A DNA stretch of 38,760 bases from Sporolactobacillus sp. THM7-7 (GCF_004153225.1 NZ_SEMB01000031.1:1-38760); one strand, 5' to 3'; shown: positions 8,862 through 16,495, numbered from the stretch's first letter. The notes: a model not told the origin generated them from the letters alone. Made by a program: numbers and translations.

Positions 8862-9566
8862 TCATACCGCTTCGTTATGCTGGCGCGTCCGTTCCGCTTT
8901 TTTCTGGGCAGCCCGTCCCATGTACAGAACCCCAACGATAATAAGAAGGACAACCGGCCATTCCAGCCATTTGGCGACGCCCCCAAGCCAGTCAACGACA
9001 AATGGTTCGGCAAAGAGCATTCTTCCGGCCGTCATCGCCAGGATAGCGGAACCAAGATAAACGATCCATGGGAACCGATCGGTCAGCTTGAGGATTACTG
9101 CGCTGCCGAACATCAGAAGCGCTACACTAATGAGAAGGCCGACAATCACCAACAGCGGATCGCCCTGGGCCGCCCCGGCAACGGCCAGTACATTATCCAG
9201 CCCCATCATCGCATCGGCAATAATAATCGTTCGAATCGCCGCAAAAAGTCCTGACGCTGCTTTAACTTCTTTTTCATCCTCTCCCGTTTCTTCCGGACAA
9301 AGCAGACGGTAGGCGATCCAGACCAGCACCAGACCACCGGCTAAATGCAGGCCAGGGATCATGAGAAGATAGACGACGATGAGGGTACACAAGGCACGCA
9401 GCACGGCGGCGCCGACCCCTCCGTATATAATCGCCCATTTTCTCTGCCGTTCCGGAAGCCTGCGGGCGGCGAGCGCAATCACAACGGCATTATCGCCAGC
9501 CAAAAATAAATCAATACCGACAATGATAACAAGATTTGTCCAAAAATCCAGTGTAAAAAGTTCCAT
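8862..9566 (-). CDS. TerC-family putative Mn2+ exporter (YkoY/YjbE-like), first copy
   Basis: This 234-residue integral membrane protein has about seven helices. It carries the TerC signature AGDNAVVIALA near residue 23-33 and the internal counterpart DAMMGLDNVLAVAGAA near residue 116-131. The paired acidic residues in these two segments are conserved in Mn2+-exporting TerC proteins. In B. subtilis, TerC homologues (YceF, YkoY) help metallate secreted proteins and export Mn2+. The upstream yybP-ykoY riboswitch makes the manganese role strong. The start is ATG at 9566, 11 nt after AGGAGG; a TTG at 9569 has 8-nt spacing. The MFS gene follows in the same direction after ~100 bp. Confidence 0.9.
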   Translation of the reverse strand: MELFTLDFWTNLVIIVGIDLFLAGDNAVVIALAARRLPERQRKWAIIYGGVGAAVLRALCTLIVVYLLMIPGLHLAGGLVLVWIAYRLLCPEETGEDEKEVKAASGLFAAIRTIIIADAMMGLDNVLAVAGAAQGDPLLVIVGLLISVALLMFGSAVILKLTDRFPWIVYLGSAILAMTAGRMLFAEPFVVDWLGGVAKWLEWPVVLLIIVGVLYMGRAAQKKAERTRQHNEAV

Positions 9567-9610
9567 CAACTACAAAGCCTCCTAATGAGAATCAGAACAA
9601 AAGAAAAAAC

Positions 9611-9648
9611 TAAAAAAACAGCCTCTCCAACGGATTATTGGAAAGGCT
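9611..9648 (-). terminator. Second terminator in the TerC-1 leader
   Basis: On the minus strand AGCCTTTCCAA (9638-9648) pairs with TTGGAGAGGCT (9620-9630), an 11-bp stem with one G-U pair, followed by seven T residues. It lies between the riboswitch expression-platform terminator and the ribosome binding site. Confidence 0.8.
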
Positions 9649-9652
9649 CTCA

Positions 9653-9692
9653 TAAAAAAAACCTTTGCCCGTTTTCCGTTCAAGGCAAAGGT
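9653..9692 (-). terminator. Expression-platform terminator of the Mn riboswitch 1
   Basis: On the minus strand ACCTTTGCC (9684-9692) pairs perfectly with GGCAAAGGT (9661-9669) and is followed by eight T residues. Its 5' arm overlaps the CCTTT that closes the aptamer P1.1 helix, so Mn2+ binding should prevent this hairpin. Confidence 0.85.
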
Positions 9693-9785
9693 CTCGCGAG
9701 CAACATAAACTGCTGCCAGCGAAGGCCGGGGCATCTGCCCGTACTGACGGCGCTTCACTGTTGGCTACTCCCCTTTTAAGAAGCT
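9684..9785 (-). ncRNA. yybP-ykoY manganese riboswitch 1
   Basis: On the minus strand the element opens AAAAGGGGAGTAGCC (about 9762-9777), continues through GGGCAGATGCCCCGGCC and CTGGCAGCAG, and closes with GAGACCTTTGCC. AAAGG and CCTTT form P1.1, and GGGGAGTAGC plus the distal internal loop match the yybP-ykoY consensus. In this family Mn2+ binding bridges two loops and stabilises P1.1, which here would disrupt terminator 9653-9692 and switch the TerC gene on. The assignment rests on a clear consensus match. Confidence 0.93.
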
Positions 9786-9800
9786 AATAAAACTTAGCTT

Positions 9801-9829
9801 AGTATAAGATAAACACGTTTTCCTGTCAA
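9801..9829 (-). promoter_or_regulatory. Sigma-A promoter of the riboswitch-TerC 1 unit
   Basis: On the minus strand TTGACA (9824-9829) and TATACT (9801-9806) are spaced by exactly 17 bp, just upstream of the aptamer. Confidence 0.85.
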
Positions 9830-9936
9830 TCCAAGGGCACAATCTCCGCTTACGTATTTTTTAAAGGAATGATACCATCCGGTAACATCCGTCCGATCTT
9901 CCGTATCATGGCGGATCCGAGTTTTCCATTTCTCGA

Positions 9937-10644
9937 TCAAACAGACTCTGTCTGTTTCATCGTATCCCCTTTTTTCCCTTGTCCCTTTCCCTTCTGGGTC
10001 ATCCATCCGAAATAAAGAACGCCGGCAATAATCAGGACAATGACGAGCCATTTCATCCAGGCAAAGGGTTCAATGGTATCGATAATAAAGTGCTCGTTGA
10101 AAATCATTTTTCCGGCCGTAAAGGCAAGGATACCGGACCCCGCATACGTAATCCATGGATAACGGTCGACGAGTTTCAGGAACAGCGTGCTTCCCCCCAT
10201 AATCAGCGGAACACTGATGAGCAGTCCGAGAATAACAAGCAGGTAGCTTCCCCCCGCCGCGCCGCCGATCGCCAGCACATTATCGAGTCCCATGAGTGCG
10301 TCGGCAACAATAATCGTCCGAATGGCGGCACCCAGACTGTGTTTCGCCTCAATCTGCTTTTCCGCATGCTGATCCCGCAGCAGACTGTAGGCAATCCAGA
10401 CAAGCAGCAGCCCGCCGATTAGGTGAAGCCCCGGAATTTTAAGCAGCCAGACGACAACCAGTGTAGCTAAAGCGCGGATTGCGACGGCACCGAGCGTCCC
10501 GTAAAGAATCGCTCGTTTCCGCTGCTTGGCAGGCAATCGGGCGGCCGCAAGAGCGATAACAATCGCATTGTCGCCGGCGAGGATCAAGTCGATACCGATG
10601 ATAAGCAGAAGAGAAGTTAAAAACTCAACAGATAAAAAATCCAT
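9937..10644 (-). CDS. TerC-family putative Mn2+ exporter, second copy
   Basis: This 235-residue paralogue of the gene at 8862 has the same signatures: ILAGDNAIVIALAAARLP near residue 21-38 and DALMGLDNVLAIGGAAGG near 113-130. It has about seven membrane helices and a Lys/Gly-rich cytoplasmic tail. The two paralogues are clearly related yet diverged, so this is an old tandem duplication, riboswitch included. ATG follows GGAGGGTGATTGA, a good ribosome binding site. It has its own promoter and riboswitch at 10771-10997. No terminator is evident between it and the promoter of the first copy. Confidence 0.91.
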   Translation of the reverse strand: MDFLSVEFLTSLLLIIGIDLILAGDNAIVIALAAARLPAKQRKRAILYGTLGAVAIRALATLVVVWLLKIPGLHLIGGLLLVWIAYSLLRDQHAEKQIEAKHSLGAAIRTIIVADALMGLDNVLAIGGAAGGSYLLVILGLLISVPLIMGGSTLFLKLVDRYPWITYAGSGILAFTAGKMIFNEHFIIDTIEPFAWMKWLVIVLIIAGVLYFGWMTQKGKGQGKKGDTMKQTESV

Positions 10645-10770
10645 TCAATCACCCTCCATTTTTTTAACCTTCTCTAATGAAGGAAAGTTAAACAGGAAAA
10701 GATCAACATAGCCGAAGCGGATGCTTAGCCATTCACCTCCGTATTTTCTGGATGCACCTTCGCAAAGATC

Positions 10771-10809
10771 AAAAAACAGCCTCTCCAACGTATGATGGAA
10801 AGGCTGTTT
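10771..10809 (-). terminator. Second terminator in the TerC-2 leader
   Basis: On the minus strand AAACAGCCTTTCCA (10796-10809) pairs with TGGAGAGGCTGTTT (10774-10787) and is followed by a T-run. It is nearly identical to the hairpin at 9611-9648. Confidence 0.78.
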
Positions 10810-10811
10810 GC

Positions 10812-10853
10812 ATAAAATAACCTTTGCCTTTTTCATCCGTTCGAGGCAAAGGT
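10812..10853 (-). terminator. Expression-platform hairpin of the Mn riboswitch 2
   Basis: On the minus strand ACCTTTGCC (10845-10853) pairs with GGCAAAGGT (10820-10828). The following T-run is broken (TATTTTATG), so this terminator looks weaker than its counterpart at 9653-9692, which may shift the control to the next hairpin. Confidence 0.7.
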
Positions 10854-10945
10854 CTTGCCGGACAGCATCTTTTGCTGCCAGAGAAGGCCGGGGAAACAAT
10901 CCCGGAATGACGACTCTTCTCTGCTGGCTACTCCCCTTTTATGAG
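10845..10945 (-). ncRNA. yybP-ykoY manganese riboswitch 2
   Basis: On the minus strand it has AAAAGGGGAGTAGCCAGCAG, a variable arm, CCCCGGCCTTCTCTGGCAGC and GCAAGACCTTTGCC. Conserved loop positions and the P1.1 pairing AAAGG/CCTTT match riboswitch 1. Mn2+ sensing is inferred from the family. It precedes the second TerC gene, consistent with Mn-induced export. Confidence 0.93.
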
Positions 10946-10968
10946 AAGCTAATTCACTTGGTACCTTT

Positions 10969-10997
10969 ATTTTAATTGGGAACGACCTTTTTGTCAA
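10969..10997 (-). promoter_or_regulatory. Sigma-A promoter of the riboswitch-TerC 2 unit
   Basis: On the minus strand TTGACA (10992-10997) and TAAAAT (10969-10974) are spaced by 17 bp, upstream of the aptamer. Confidence 0.8.
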
Positions 10998-11121
10998 CGT
11001 AAATGTTCCCCATTTTCCGAATGGGATCTTTTCAATCTGCCCGGTTGGCCGCTTACAAAAAAAATTACCTGTGAACATTCAGTGACATCGAGTGCTTTCA
11101 ATACAAACCGTCGGATAAAAA

Positions 11122-11147
11122 GTTTAAGATAAAGTCGAAACGGGTAT
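11122..11147 (+). promoter_or_regulatory. Sigma-B-type general stress promoter
   Basis: GTTTAA (11122-11127), a 14-bp spacer and GGGTAT (11142-11147) match the sigma-B consensus exactly (GTTTAA, 13-15 bp, GGGTAT). It points to the ferritin-like gene, whose start lies 101 bp downstream. No competing sigma-A promoter is obvious. Confidence 0.75.
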
Positions 11148-11248
11148 TTTTTACATTAAAGTCTGTTGAAAAGGAAGAATCAGGGAACCTTTTTCCTGAC
11201 TTTTCCTGCACCGCAAAAAAATAATCGACTAAACAGGAGTGATGCGAC

Positions 11249-11683
11249 ATGGACAAGAAGGTTCAAGCACTAATTGACGGACTTAACCAGGATCTGGCTG
11301 GTGAATATTCGGCCGTCATTCAGTACAATTATTATGCGACAACCGTTAAGGGCATCCACTATCAAATTCTGAAACCTTTTTTCGAAGCGGAAATCCCCGA
11401 TGAATTAGGGCATGCGGCGTACCTCTCGGAAAAGATTTCAAATCTCGGCGGGGAACCGACGACCATTCCCGCTTCGGTAAAAAGAGTCTCGGACGCAAAA
11501 GAGATGCTGGAAGAGGCGCGCCAAGCAGAGGCCGACACGCTTGAGGCATATAAAACCCGCCGAACCCAGGCTCAGGAACTCGGCATGATTGAACTGGTGG
11601 TCAAGCTGGAAGACATGATCGCCGACGAACAGAAGCATTTAGAAGAATTGACGAAAACGCTGAAAGATCCTGTATTCGCCTGA
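11249..11683 (+). CDS. Ferritin-like (bacterioferritin/Dps-like) diiron protein
   Basis: This 144-residue four-helix bundle protein is of ferritin-like type. Likely diiron ligands are Glu19 in LAGEYSAVIQY, Glu52 and His55 in PDELGHA, Glu99 in TLEAY, and Glu127 with His130 in DEQKHLEEL. That pattern of two E-x-x-H motifs with lone glutamates is the family hallmark. It probably stores or oxidises iron in the cytoplasm and so limits Fenton damage. AGGAG stands 9 nt before ATG. Expression from the sigma-B promoter upstream would place it in the general stress response, as for Dps in B. subtilis. I cannot tell whether it forms a 12-mer or 24-mer. Confidence 0.88.
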   Translation: MDKKVQALIDGLNQDLAGEYSAVIQYNYYATTVKGIHYQILKPFFEAEIPDELGHAAYLSEKISNLGGEPTTIPASVKRVSDAKEMLEEARQAEADTLEAYKTRRTQAQELGMIELVVKLEDMIADEQKHLEELTKTLKDPVFA

Positions 11684-11690
11684 TTGATGA

Positions 11691-11735
11691 AAATCCAGGG
11701 ACAAGTCAGTTCGTACGATTTGTCCCTGGATTTTT
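11691..11735 (+). terminator. Intrinsic terminator of the ferritin-like gene
   Basis: AAATCCAGGGACAA (11691-11704) pairs with TTGTCCCTGGATTT (11720-11733), a 14-bp stem, followed by T residues. It starts 8 bp after the stop codon. Confidence 0.9.
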
Positions 11736-11797
11736 CTGTACTGCCAAGATGTATAAACATTTGCGGAGGATTAGACAAACTAATCCTTGGCGGCCTG

Positions 11798-11824
11798 AAA
11801 ACTTGCCGACTGGCAAGTTTTTTC
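11798..11824. terminator. Bidirectional terminator after ecsB
   Basis: AAAACTTGCC, loop GACT and GGCAAGTTTT form a perfect 10-bp stem flanked by T-runs on either strand. It lies 5 bp beyond the ecsB stop and insulates it from the convergent ferritin-like gene. The core CTTGCCGACYGGCAAG reappears at 17977-17992. Confidence 0.85.
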
Positions 11825-11828
11825 TTCA

Positions 11829-13049
11829 TTATTGATTTTCCTTAGCCAGTCTCCGTCCCGTATAACCGAAAGCGAACAGGCCGCTGACGAGAAGTCCCGC
11901 CGCAAGAAACAGGAGAAAAGCCGTCACACTCCCCGCCGCCGCGGCCCCCGCCAGACTGATCAGTACGCTCTGTCCGGCCAGTAGAACAAATAAAAACCGG
12001 ATGAAGCGCCGCCGTCTGACCGCCTCACTGATCGGATACATCCCGGCCAGCGCCTGGGGAAGCGGATGCCTCCACAGATCCAGTACCTGAAGGCCGGTCA
12101 GGTAAACCGCGGCGGCAACGACAAAAGCGGTGTAATACCCGTTGCGGATAAAGAAGCAGACGAGCATTCCGATCCCCGTCAGCCGGATATAGATCCCAAA
12201 ATAGTCGTTGGCACGGAGAAACGTTTTCACAAAAAGCTGATCATAGACGTGTTCCTGATCAAACGCACGCACCGGAAACAGGCGGCCGATGAATCGGCGC
12301 GCTTTGACCTGCTGTTTCAGGCGAGGCACATCCGTAAATAGGTTGGCGAAGCGAAGAAAATGCATCGCCTGCCTGTTTTCCATCTCAAGTACTCTATCCC
12401 ACTTAAGCAGCCCTTTTTCTGCCTGGTAGCGGAACAGAAAAAAGCTGGCGAAAATCATCGCCGCAAGGCACGCCGCGGGTACGGCCAACGGCAGTTGATT
12501 GAGGATGGAATAAAGAAAAATAAACGAGAGGCCAGTTCGCAGCACTTTTAATGGAACGAGATCATCAATCGACTGTTCGCGCCAGCGGCAGTCGATATTC
12601 CACCATTTGACGATGAGAACGACTGTCATCACAATCAAGTAAGCACCCGGCCGGGCGTCAACCGTTTGAAAAAACAGCGGCATGCAAAGCACCCAGACGA
12701 CGAAAAGAAGAAAGCTTTGCATCAGGAAGCTGTAGATCCGGCTTCGGCGAAAGTAACCGCCAAGCCTTGCCTCGATCGGAAGCAGAAAAACAAGGTCCGC
12801 TCGAGCGATGAACGTGCGAATCGGGGCGCGTACCGCGAACAGCAGGAAAATAAAAGTAATTAAAAGACCACCCGGAAAATTTTCCGGAAGCCCGTCCAGC
12901 CAGCGGTTATAATAGAATCCGCCGGCAACGACCATGACATAGAGGACAAACATAATACCGCTGTTCTTCCCGATCAGATTCCAATAACGCAGCTGCAAAC
13001 GAAAATGGTCCGCGCACCTTTTTTTCCAAAGTTCGGTTATCTCAGCCAT
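11829..13049 (-). CDS. ecsB: ABC transporter permease EcsB
   Basis: EcsB is the membrane subunit of the EcsAB ABC transporter. In B. subtilis its loss impairs secretion, sporulation and competence and lowers intramembrane proteolysis by RasP. The 406-residue protein matches the B. subtilis length (408). It has an N-terminal FRLQLRYWNLIGKNSG region, then at least six hydrophobic segments, with a cytoplasmic stretch around residues 215-275 (LEMENRQAMHFLRFANLFTD), and ends in paired helices near 355-398. Its start overlaps the end of ecsA by 13 bp, so the two are translationally coupled. The transported substrate is unknown in any species. Confidence 0.92.
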   Translation of the reverse strand: MAEITELWKKRCADHFRLQLRYWNLIGKNSGIMFVLYVMVVAGGFYYNRWLDGLPENFPGGLLITFIFLLFAVRAPIRTFIARADLVFLLPIEARLGGYFRRSRIYSFLMQSFLLFVVWVLCMPLFFQTVDARPGAYLIVMTVVLIVKWWNIDCRWREQSIDDLVPLKVLRTGLSFIFLYSILNQLPLAVPAACLAAMIFASFFLFRYQAEKGLLKWDRVLEMENRQAMHFLRFANLFTDVPRLKQQVKARRFIGRLFPVRAFDQEHVYDQLFVKTFLRANDYFGIYIRLTGIGMLVCFFIRNGYYTAFVVAAAVYLTGLQVLDLWRHPLPQALAGMYPISEAVRRRRFIRFLFVLLAGQSVLISLAGAAAAGSVTAFLLFLAAGLLVSGLFAFGYTGRRLAKENQ

Positions 13050-13789
13050 TCGGTTTCGCCCCTTGCCACGGCCACGTAAATATCGTGAAGCGATGCCTCG
13101 CCGCGGCCAAACCTCCGCTTGATCTCTTTCAGCGTCCCCTGAATCGCAATCTGCCCGTCATGCAGGATGATAAATTTGTCGCAGTATTGTTCTGCCGTCG
13201 ACAGAATATGTGTCGACATCAAGATGGCCGCCCCTTGATCCTTCATCTCTTCCATCAGATCAAGGAGAGACTGAATGCCGATCGGGTCGAGTCCGACAAA
13301 AGGTTCATCCACGATGTACAGATCCGGCCGGATGAGGAAGGCGCACATAATCATCACTTTTTGCCGCATCCCTTTGGAAAAAAGATTCGGGAACCAGTGC
13401 CTCTTCTTCTCCATATGAAAAAGGTTCAGCAAATACTTGCTTCTTTCTTCAAATGTGCGGCGATCCAGCCGATAAGCCATGGCTGTCAGCTGCAGATGCT
13501 CTTCGAGGGTCATCTGCTCATAAAGTTCTGGCATCTCCGGTACGTAAGCCAGCCTCTGCCGGTAAGCCAGCTTGTCCTCTCTGATCGTCTGCCCGTTGAC
13601 CCGTATCACGCCCTCAAACGGGTCGAGCAGTCCGAGAATATGCTTGATCGTCGTACTCTTGCCGGCGCCGTTCAGCCCGACAAGCCCGACGAGTTCACCC
13701 GCCTTCATCTCGAAATTCAAATCGTGGAGGACCGGGTGCCGGCGCGAATACCCGCCGCTAAGATGTTCGACCGATAATACTGGGTTCAT
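13037..13789 (-). CDS. ecsA: ABC transporter ATP-binding protein EcsA
   Basis: EcsA is the cytoplasmic ATPase partner of EcsB. The 250-residue protein has Walker A GLNGAGKST at residues 38-46, a Q-loop around Tyr-Val-Pro-Glu in LAYVPEMPELYEQMT (~80-94), an ABC signature of the variant form LFSKGMRQKV near 138, Walker B YIVDEPFVGLDP near 159-170 and the switch histidine in MSTHIL near 192. The altered signature (SKGM in place of SGGQ) is typical of EcsA-type exporters. The B. subtilis protein has 247 residues. In B. subtilis hit is the divergent neighbour; here a 558-residue membrane protein gene separates them. Confidence 0.95.
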   Translation of the reverse strand: MNPVLSVEHLSGGYSRRHPVLHDLNFEMKAGELVGLVGLNGAGKSTTIKHILGLLDPFEGVIRVNGQTIREDKLAYRQRLAYVPEMPELYEQMTLEEHLQLTAMAYRLDRRTFEERSKYLLNLFHMEKKRHWFPNLFSKGMRQKVMIMCAFLIRPDLYIVDEPFVGLDPIGIQSLLDLMEEMKDQGAAILMSTHILSTAEQYCDKFIILHDGQIAIQGTLKEIKRRFGRGEASLHDIYVAVARGETEWLR

Positions 13790-13827
13790 GATTTCTATCT
13801 CCCGCCATCGCTTTATCGTCAGTCTCT

Positions 13828-13833
13828 ATTATA
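13828..13833 (-). promoter_or_regulatory. Possible -10 box of ecsAB
   Basis: TATAAT on the minus strand lies 39-44 bp before the ecsA ATG. No convincing -35 hexamer is seen 16-18 bp upstream, so an activator or a weak promoter is possible. Confidence 0.4.
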
Positions 13834-13987
13834 CGTCTTTTGTCTCCGTTTCTAGTCTAACAAAAATTGAAGGCAAACGTCATCCAAACGGGTCCTCCCT
13901 TGCGGCGCTTCATCGATGTTTCTTTCGAACGTTGTCCAGACATAAAAATCCGGATACACATTGTACCCGGCGATGAAACATTCCCTA

Positions 13988-15664
13988 TTATTTTTCCTTT
14001 TTAAAACTCATGCTCTTGACCGAAGACACAGTTTCTGCCGTATCCACGTACTGAATTGAAACCTCGTCCCCTTCATTCATGAAGACCGTATACGGATTTT
14101 GTCTGGACGACACGGTAAAAATTTTCCTGTTTCCCTGAATCATGAACTGAACCGCAATCTGATGGCTCTGATCGTCCTGGTACTTAAAGACGTGGGTGAC
14201 TTTTCCGTCCGCTTTTTTCAACAACGCCTGATCCGTTGGAACCGCATTGTCGCTCATCAGCTTTGTCGCGATTGAATATTTATAGTTATCGAACAGCGTT
14301 TTTTTATCGGTCTCCGCACTGTACACATTTTCATTTTTCGCGTGGATCAGCATGAGCTGGCGCAGCACATCGTTCGTATCCATTAGCGGCACAACCCATG
14401 TCTCCTGCCCGTAAATCAGATACAAATTAGGGATACCCGCTTTGTATTTGTTTTGCTTAAACGTTTTTTCAGCGACGTTCATCGCGGATTTGCCGTTGAG
14501 CGACCCGTTGGCGCCCGAATAATAAACCATTTTTCCGGTCCGGGTATCGAGCATCGAATAGCCGACCATCGCGCCGCTTCCCGATTTTGGCCTTGTGAAG
14601 TCCGTAAACCAGTTCAGGGCAAGTTTATGATCAAACACTCCGTTCACTTCGTCGGAATGCGACCATTCCGTAGGCTGCTTGATATCTTCCTGGGAAAATA
14701 TTTTGTTCCAGAATCCGTGAACATTCTCCCCGTACCATTCATTCCACTGTTCGGCCACTTTCGACGGTATCGCCTGATCGATAAACGCTGGCAGGTTTTT
14801 CATCGTATACTGCTTGATATCGCCGTTTTTGGGATTAACAACAAAGACCCCTTTGATATCGGGAATCTGTCTCAGCTTCTCATAATAACCAAAAGCGACG
14901 ACATAGAACGGTCTGCCCTCCTCATCGGGTTCGAAACTTGGATGGAACAGAATCGGCTGTGCATGGGCGCTTCTGACATGGCGTTTCAAATTTTCGTTAA
15001 AGTAGGCGGATGGAACAAATTTCATTTCGGACTTAACGAGCGTCGCATCGGCGTTTTCATCTTCCGCATTCATTTTGACATAACCCGGCACCTTGTGGCT
15101 TTTCATCCATTTAAAGAAGCCGCTGTATTCGATCGGTGTCACCCAGTAGAGGTGATTGTCAATCTTCTGGAGAGACGTGTGGCCAAGCTCGTAATAGGAA
15201 ACGTGCGCGAGCTCGCCCAGCACCTTTTCACTCTTATAGCGCGCGTATTTTTCCGGAACAACGGGAATGTGCTGTTCGTCCATCGACACCTTTTCCTTCG
15301 CGACAACCGTCGTTCGCTCAGCCGCAAAATCATACTTTGCCTTTGTGACGGTAATCGGATAAATAAAGCGTAAATAGCAGAAAAACAGAATGAGGACAAT
15401 CCCGAGCAGGATCGCGTAACGGGTCAATTTCACGCGTCGATAGGCAATTTCCATAATAAGAAAAATGCCCCAGATCAATGACCCATAGCTGATCAACGCC
15501 TGCCCTGTCTGGTCAATGAGAACAAAGTAGGACAAGATAAATATGATGGCTATGGCCGATACCAGACGTGCGGCCTGAATCCATAAAAATGATTTTTTTC
15601 GAAAGTTTTCCTTCCAAACGAATGGATTCAGTGTCAGTGCCAGCAGACTCAAAAAATAAATCAT
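13988..15664 (-). CDS. Orphan membrane protein with large external domain
   Basis: I do not recognise this 558-residue protein. The N-terminus has four hydrophobic segments (about residues 1-14, 31-51, 56-75 and 83-103). About 450 mostly hydrophilic residues follow, probably outside the membrane, with repeated aromatic/beta-strand-like runs such as HLYWVTPIEYSGFFKW, PFYVVAFGYYEK, GSGAMVGYSMLDTRTGKMVYYSG and IPNLYLIYGQETWVVPLM. The run around GYSMLDTRTGKMVYY vaguely resembles PepSY-type beta-hairpin repeats, but I would not name it so. ATG at 15664 follows GGGGGATACT. It lies upstream of ecsAB in the same direction with a ~200-bp gap, and divergent from hit. Real gene: nearly certain. Function: unknown. 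Confidence 0.85.
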   Translation of the reverse strand: MIYFLSLLALTLNPFVWKENFRKKSFLWIQAARLVSAIAIIFILSYFVLIDQTGQALISYGSLIWGIFLIMEIAYRRVKLTRYAILLGIVLILFFCYLRFIYPITVTKAKYDFAAERTTVVAKEKVSMDEQHIPVVPEKYARYKSEKVLGELAHVSYYELGHTSLQKIDNHLYWVTPIEYSGFFKWMKSHKVPGYVKMNAEDENADATLVKSEMKFVPSAYFNENLKRHVRSAHAQPILFHPSFEPDEEGRPFYVVAFGYYEKLRQIPDIKGVFVVNPKNGDIKQYTMKNLPAFIDQAIPSKVAEQWNEWYGENVHGFWNKIFSQEDIKQPTEWSHSDEVNGVFDHKLALNWFTDFTRPKSGSGAMVGYSMLDTRTGKMVYYSGANGSLNGKSAMNVAEKTFKQNKYKAGIPNLYLIYGQETWVVPLMDTNDVLRQLMLIHAKNENVYSAETDKKTLFDNYKYSIATKLMSDNAVPTDQALLKKADGKVTHVFKYQDDQSHQIAVQFMIQGNRKIFTVSSRQNPYTVFMNEGDEVSIQYVDTAETVSSVKSMSFKKEK

Positions 15665-15798
15665 AGTATCCCCCGATCTTTATCTTTTCTGTCAAATCGT
15701 ACGCCCTCCAATAAACAAAGTCCGATCTCATATCGCACTCGTTCGTTATCATTTAAAAAGGAAACTAGTGGCCATTATACTATATTTCCTTAAACCGG

Positions 15799-15870
15799 TA
15801 ATCAGTCCTCAGTCCAACTCAGCGCAATTTATCAGTCGTCGGCACGATTTATCAGTCCTCAGCTCACTAT
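15799..15870. repeat. Short degenerate array of the TATCAGTCGTC repeat
   Basis: ATCAGTC occurs at 15801, 15831 and 15851 (spacing 30 and 20 bp), in units such as TATCAGTCGTCGGCACGATT and TATCAGTCCTCAGCTCACTA. A half unit fills the 30-bp gap. These match the units of the large array at 34651-34870. The block sits in the divergent region between the orphan membrane gene and hit, upstream of the hit promoter. Confidence 0.75.
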
Positions 15871-15924
15871 TCCGTTGTTAGCCTTGCTTTTCTGTCCCGA
15901 TTTTTTGGTTACAGCGCTTCATTC

Positions 15925-15955
15925 AGTTCATCACGCCGTGTCGGTTATGATAAAA
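15925..15955 (+). promoter_or_regulatory. Probable promoter of hit
   Basis: TTCATC and TAAAAT (in GTTATGATAAAATAGAG) are about 18 bp apart, roughly 65 bp before the hit start. The -35 hexamer is poor, so this is tentative. Confidence 0.4.
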
Positions 15956-16020
15956 TAGAGACGATCAACCATTAAATGGCTTTAACAAAGATCAATAAGG
16001 CAGCTGAAAGGATGAATCCG

Positions 16021-16461
16021 ATGTCTGATGAAACAAAAGACTGCATATTCTGTAAGATTATTCGCGGTGAGATCCCGAGTGCGAAAGTTTACGAGGACGA
16101 CGATGTTTTTGCCTTTCTCGATTTGAGTCAGGTAACGAAAGGCCATACGCTGATTATACCGAAAAAACACGAAAAAGATCTGTTCCATCTCGATCCAAAC
16201 GTTGCAGCAACACTTTTCCGCCGCGTCCCTGTTATTGCCCGGGCAATTAAAGAGGCTTTCCATCCGGTCGGTATGAATCTATTGAACAATAACAGCAGCC
16301 TGGCCGGGCAAAGCGTCTTCCACTACCACATTCATTTGATTCCGCGTTATGACGAAAACGATACCTTTTCTTTCCAATTTCAGCCGCACGTCGATGATTA
16401 TTCGAACGAGCAGCGGGCGGACATTGCCGCGGCGATTGCGGAGCATATTAAGAGTATTTGA
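16021..16461 (+). CDS. hit: HIT-family nucleotide-binding protein Hit
   Basis: This 146-residue histidine triad protein is probably a purine nucleoside phosphoramidate/dinucleotide hydrolase in the cytoplasm. The triad motif HYHIHLIPR is near residues 99-107. The N-terminus has the Zn-type CIFCKIIRGEIPSA found in bacterial Hit proteins, and KGHTLIIPKKH follows. The start is ATG at 16021, 9 nt after AAAGGA; upstream in-frame ATGs lack a site. B. subtilis Hit has 145 residues. Its cellular role is not settled. The ecs-hit-trpP-yhaH order echoes B. subtilis. Confidence 0.94.
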   Translation: MSDETKDCIFCKIIRGEIPSAKVYEDDDVFAFLDLSQVTKGHTLIIPKKHEKDLFHLDPNVAATLFRRVPVIARAIKEAFHPVGMNLLNNNSSLAGQSVFHYHIHLIPRYDENDTFSFQFQPHVDDYSNEQRADIAAAIAEHIKSI

Positions 16462-16495
16462 TCGAACGCCGACGAACACACATTTTAAAAATAGA

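Noticed and set aside
13085-13777. A 230-codon plus-strand frame
   Set aside because: Antisense to ecsA with all ABC motifs intact on the other strand.
13791-13987. A minus-strand reading frame with a protein-like tail between the orphan membrane gene and ecsA
   Set aside because: No start codon with a ribosome site and no known family; too short to support as a gene or remnant.
14453-15373. A 306-codon plus-strand frame
   Set aside because: It lies wholly antisense to the 558-residue membrane protein, whose frame has proper start, ribosome site and membrane helices; the plus-strand product is basic and family-less.
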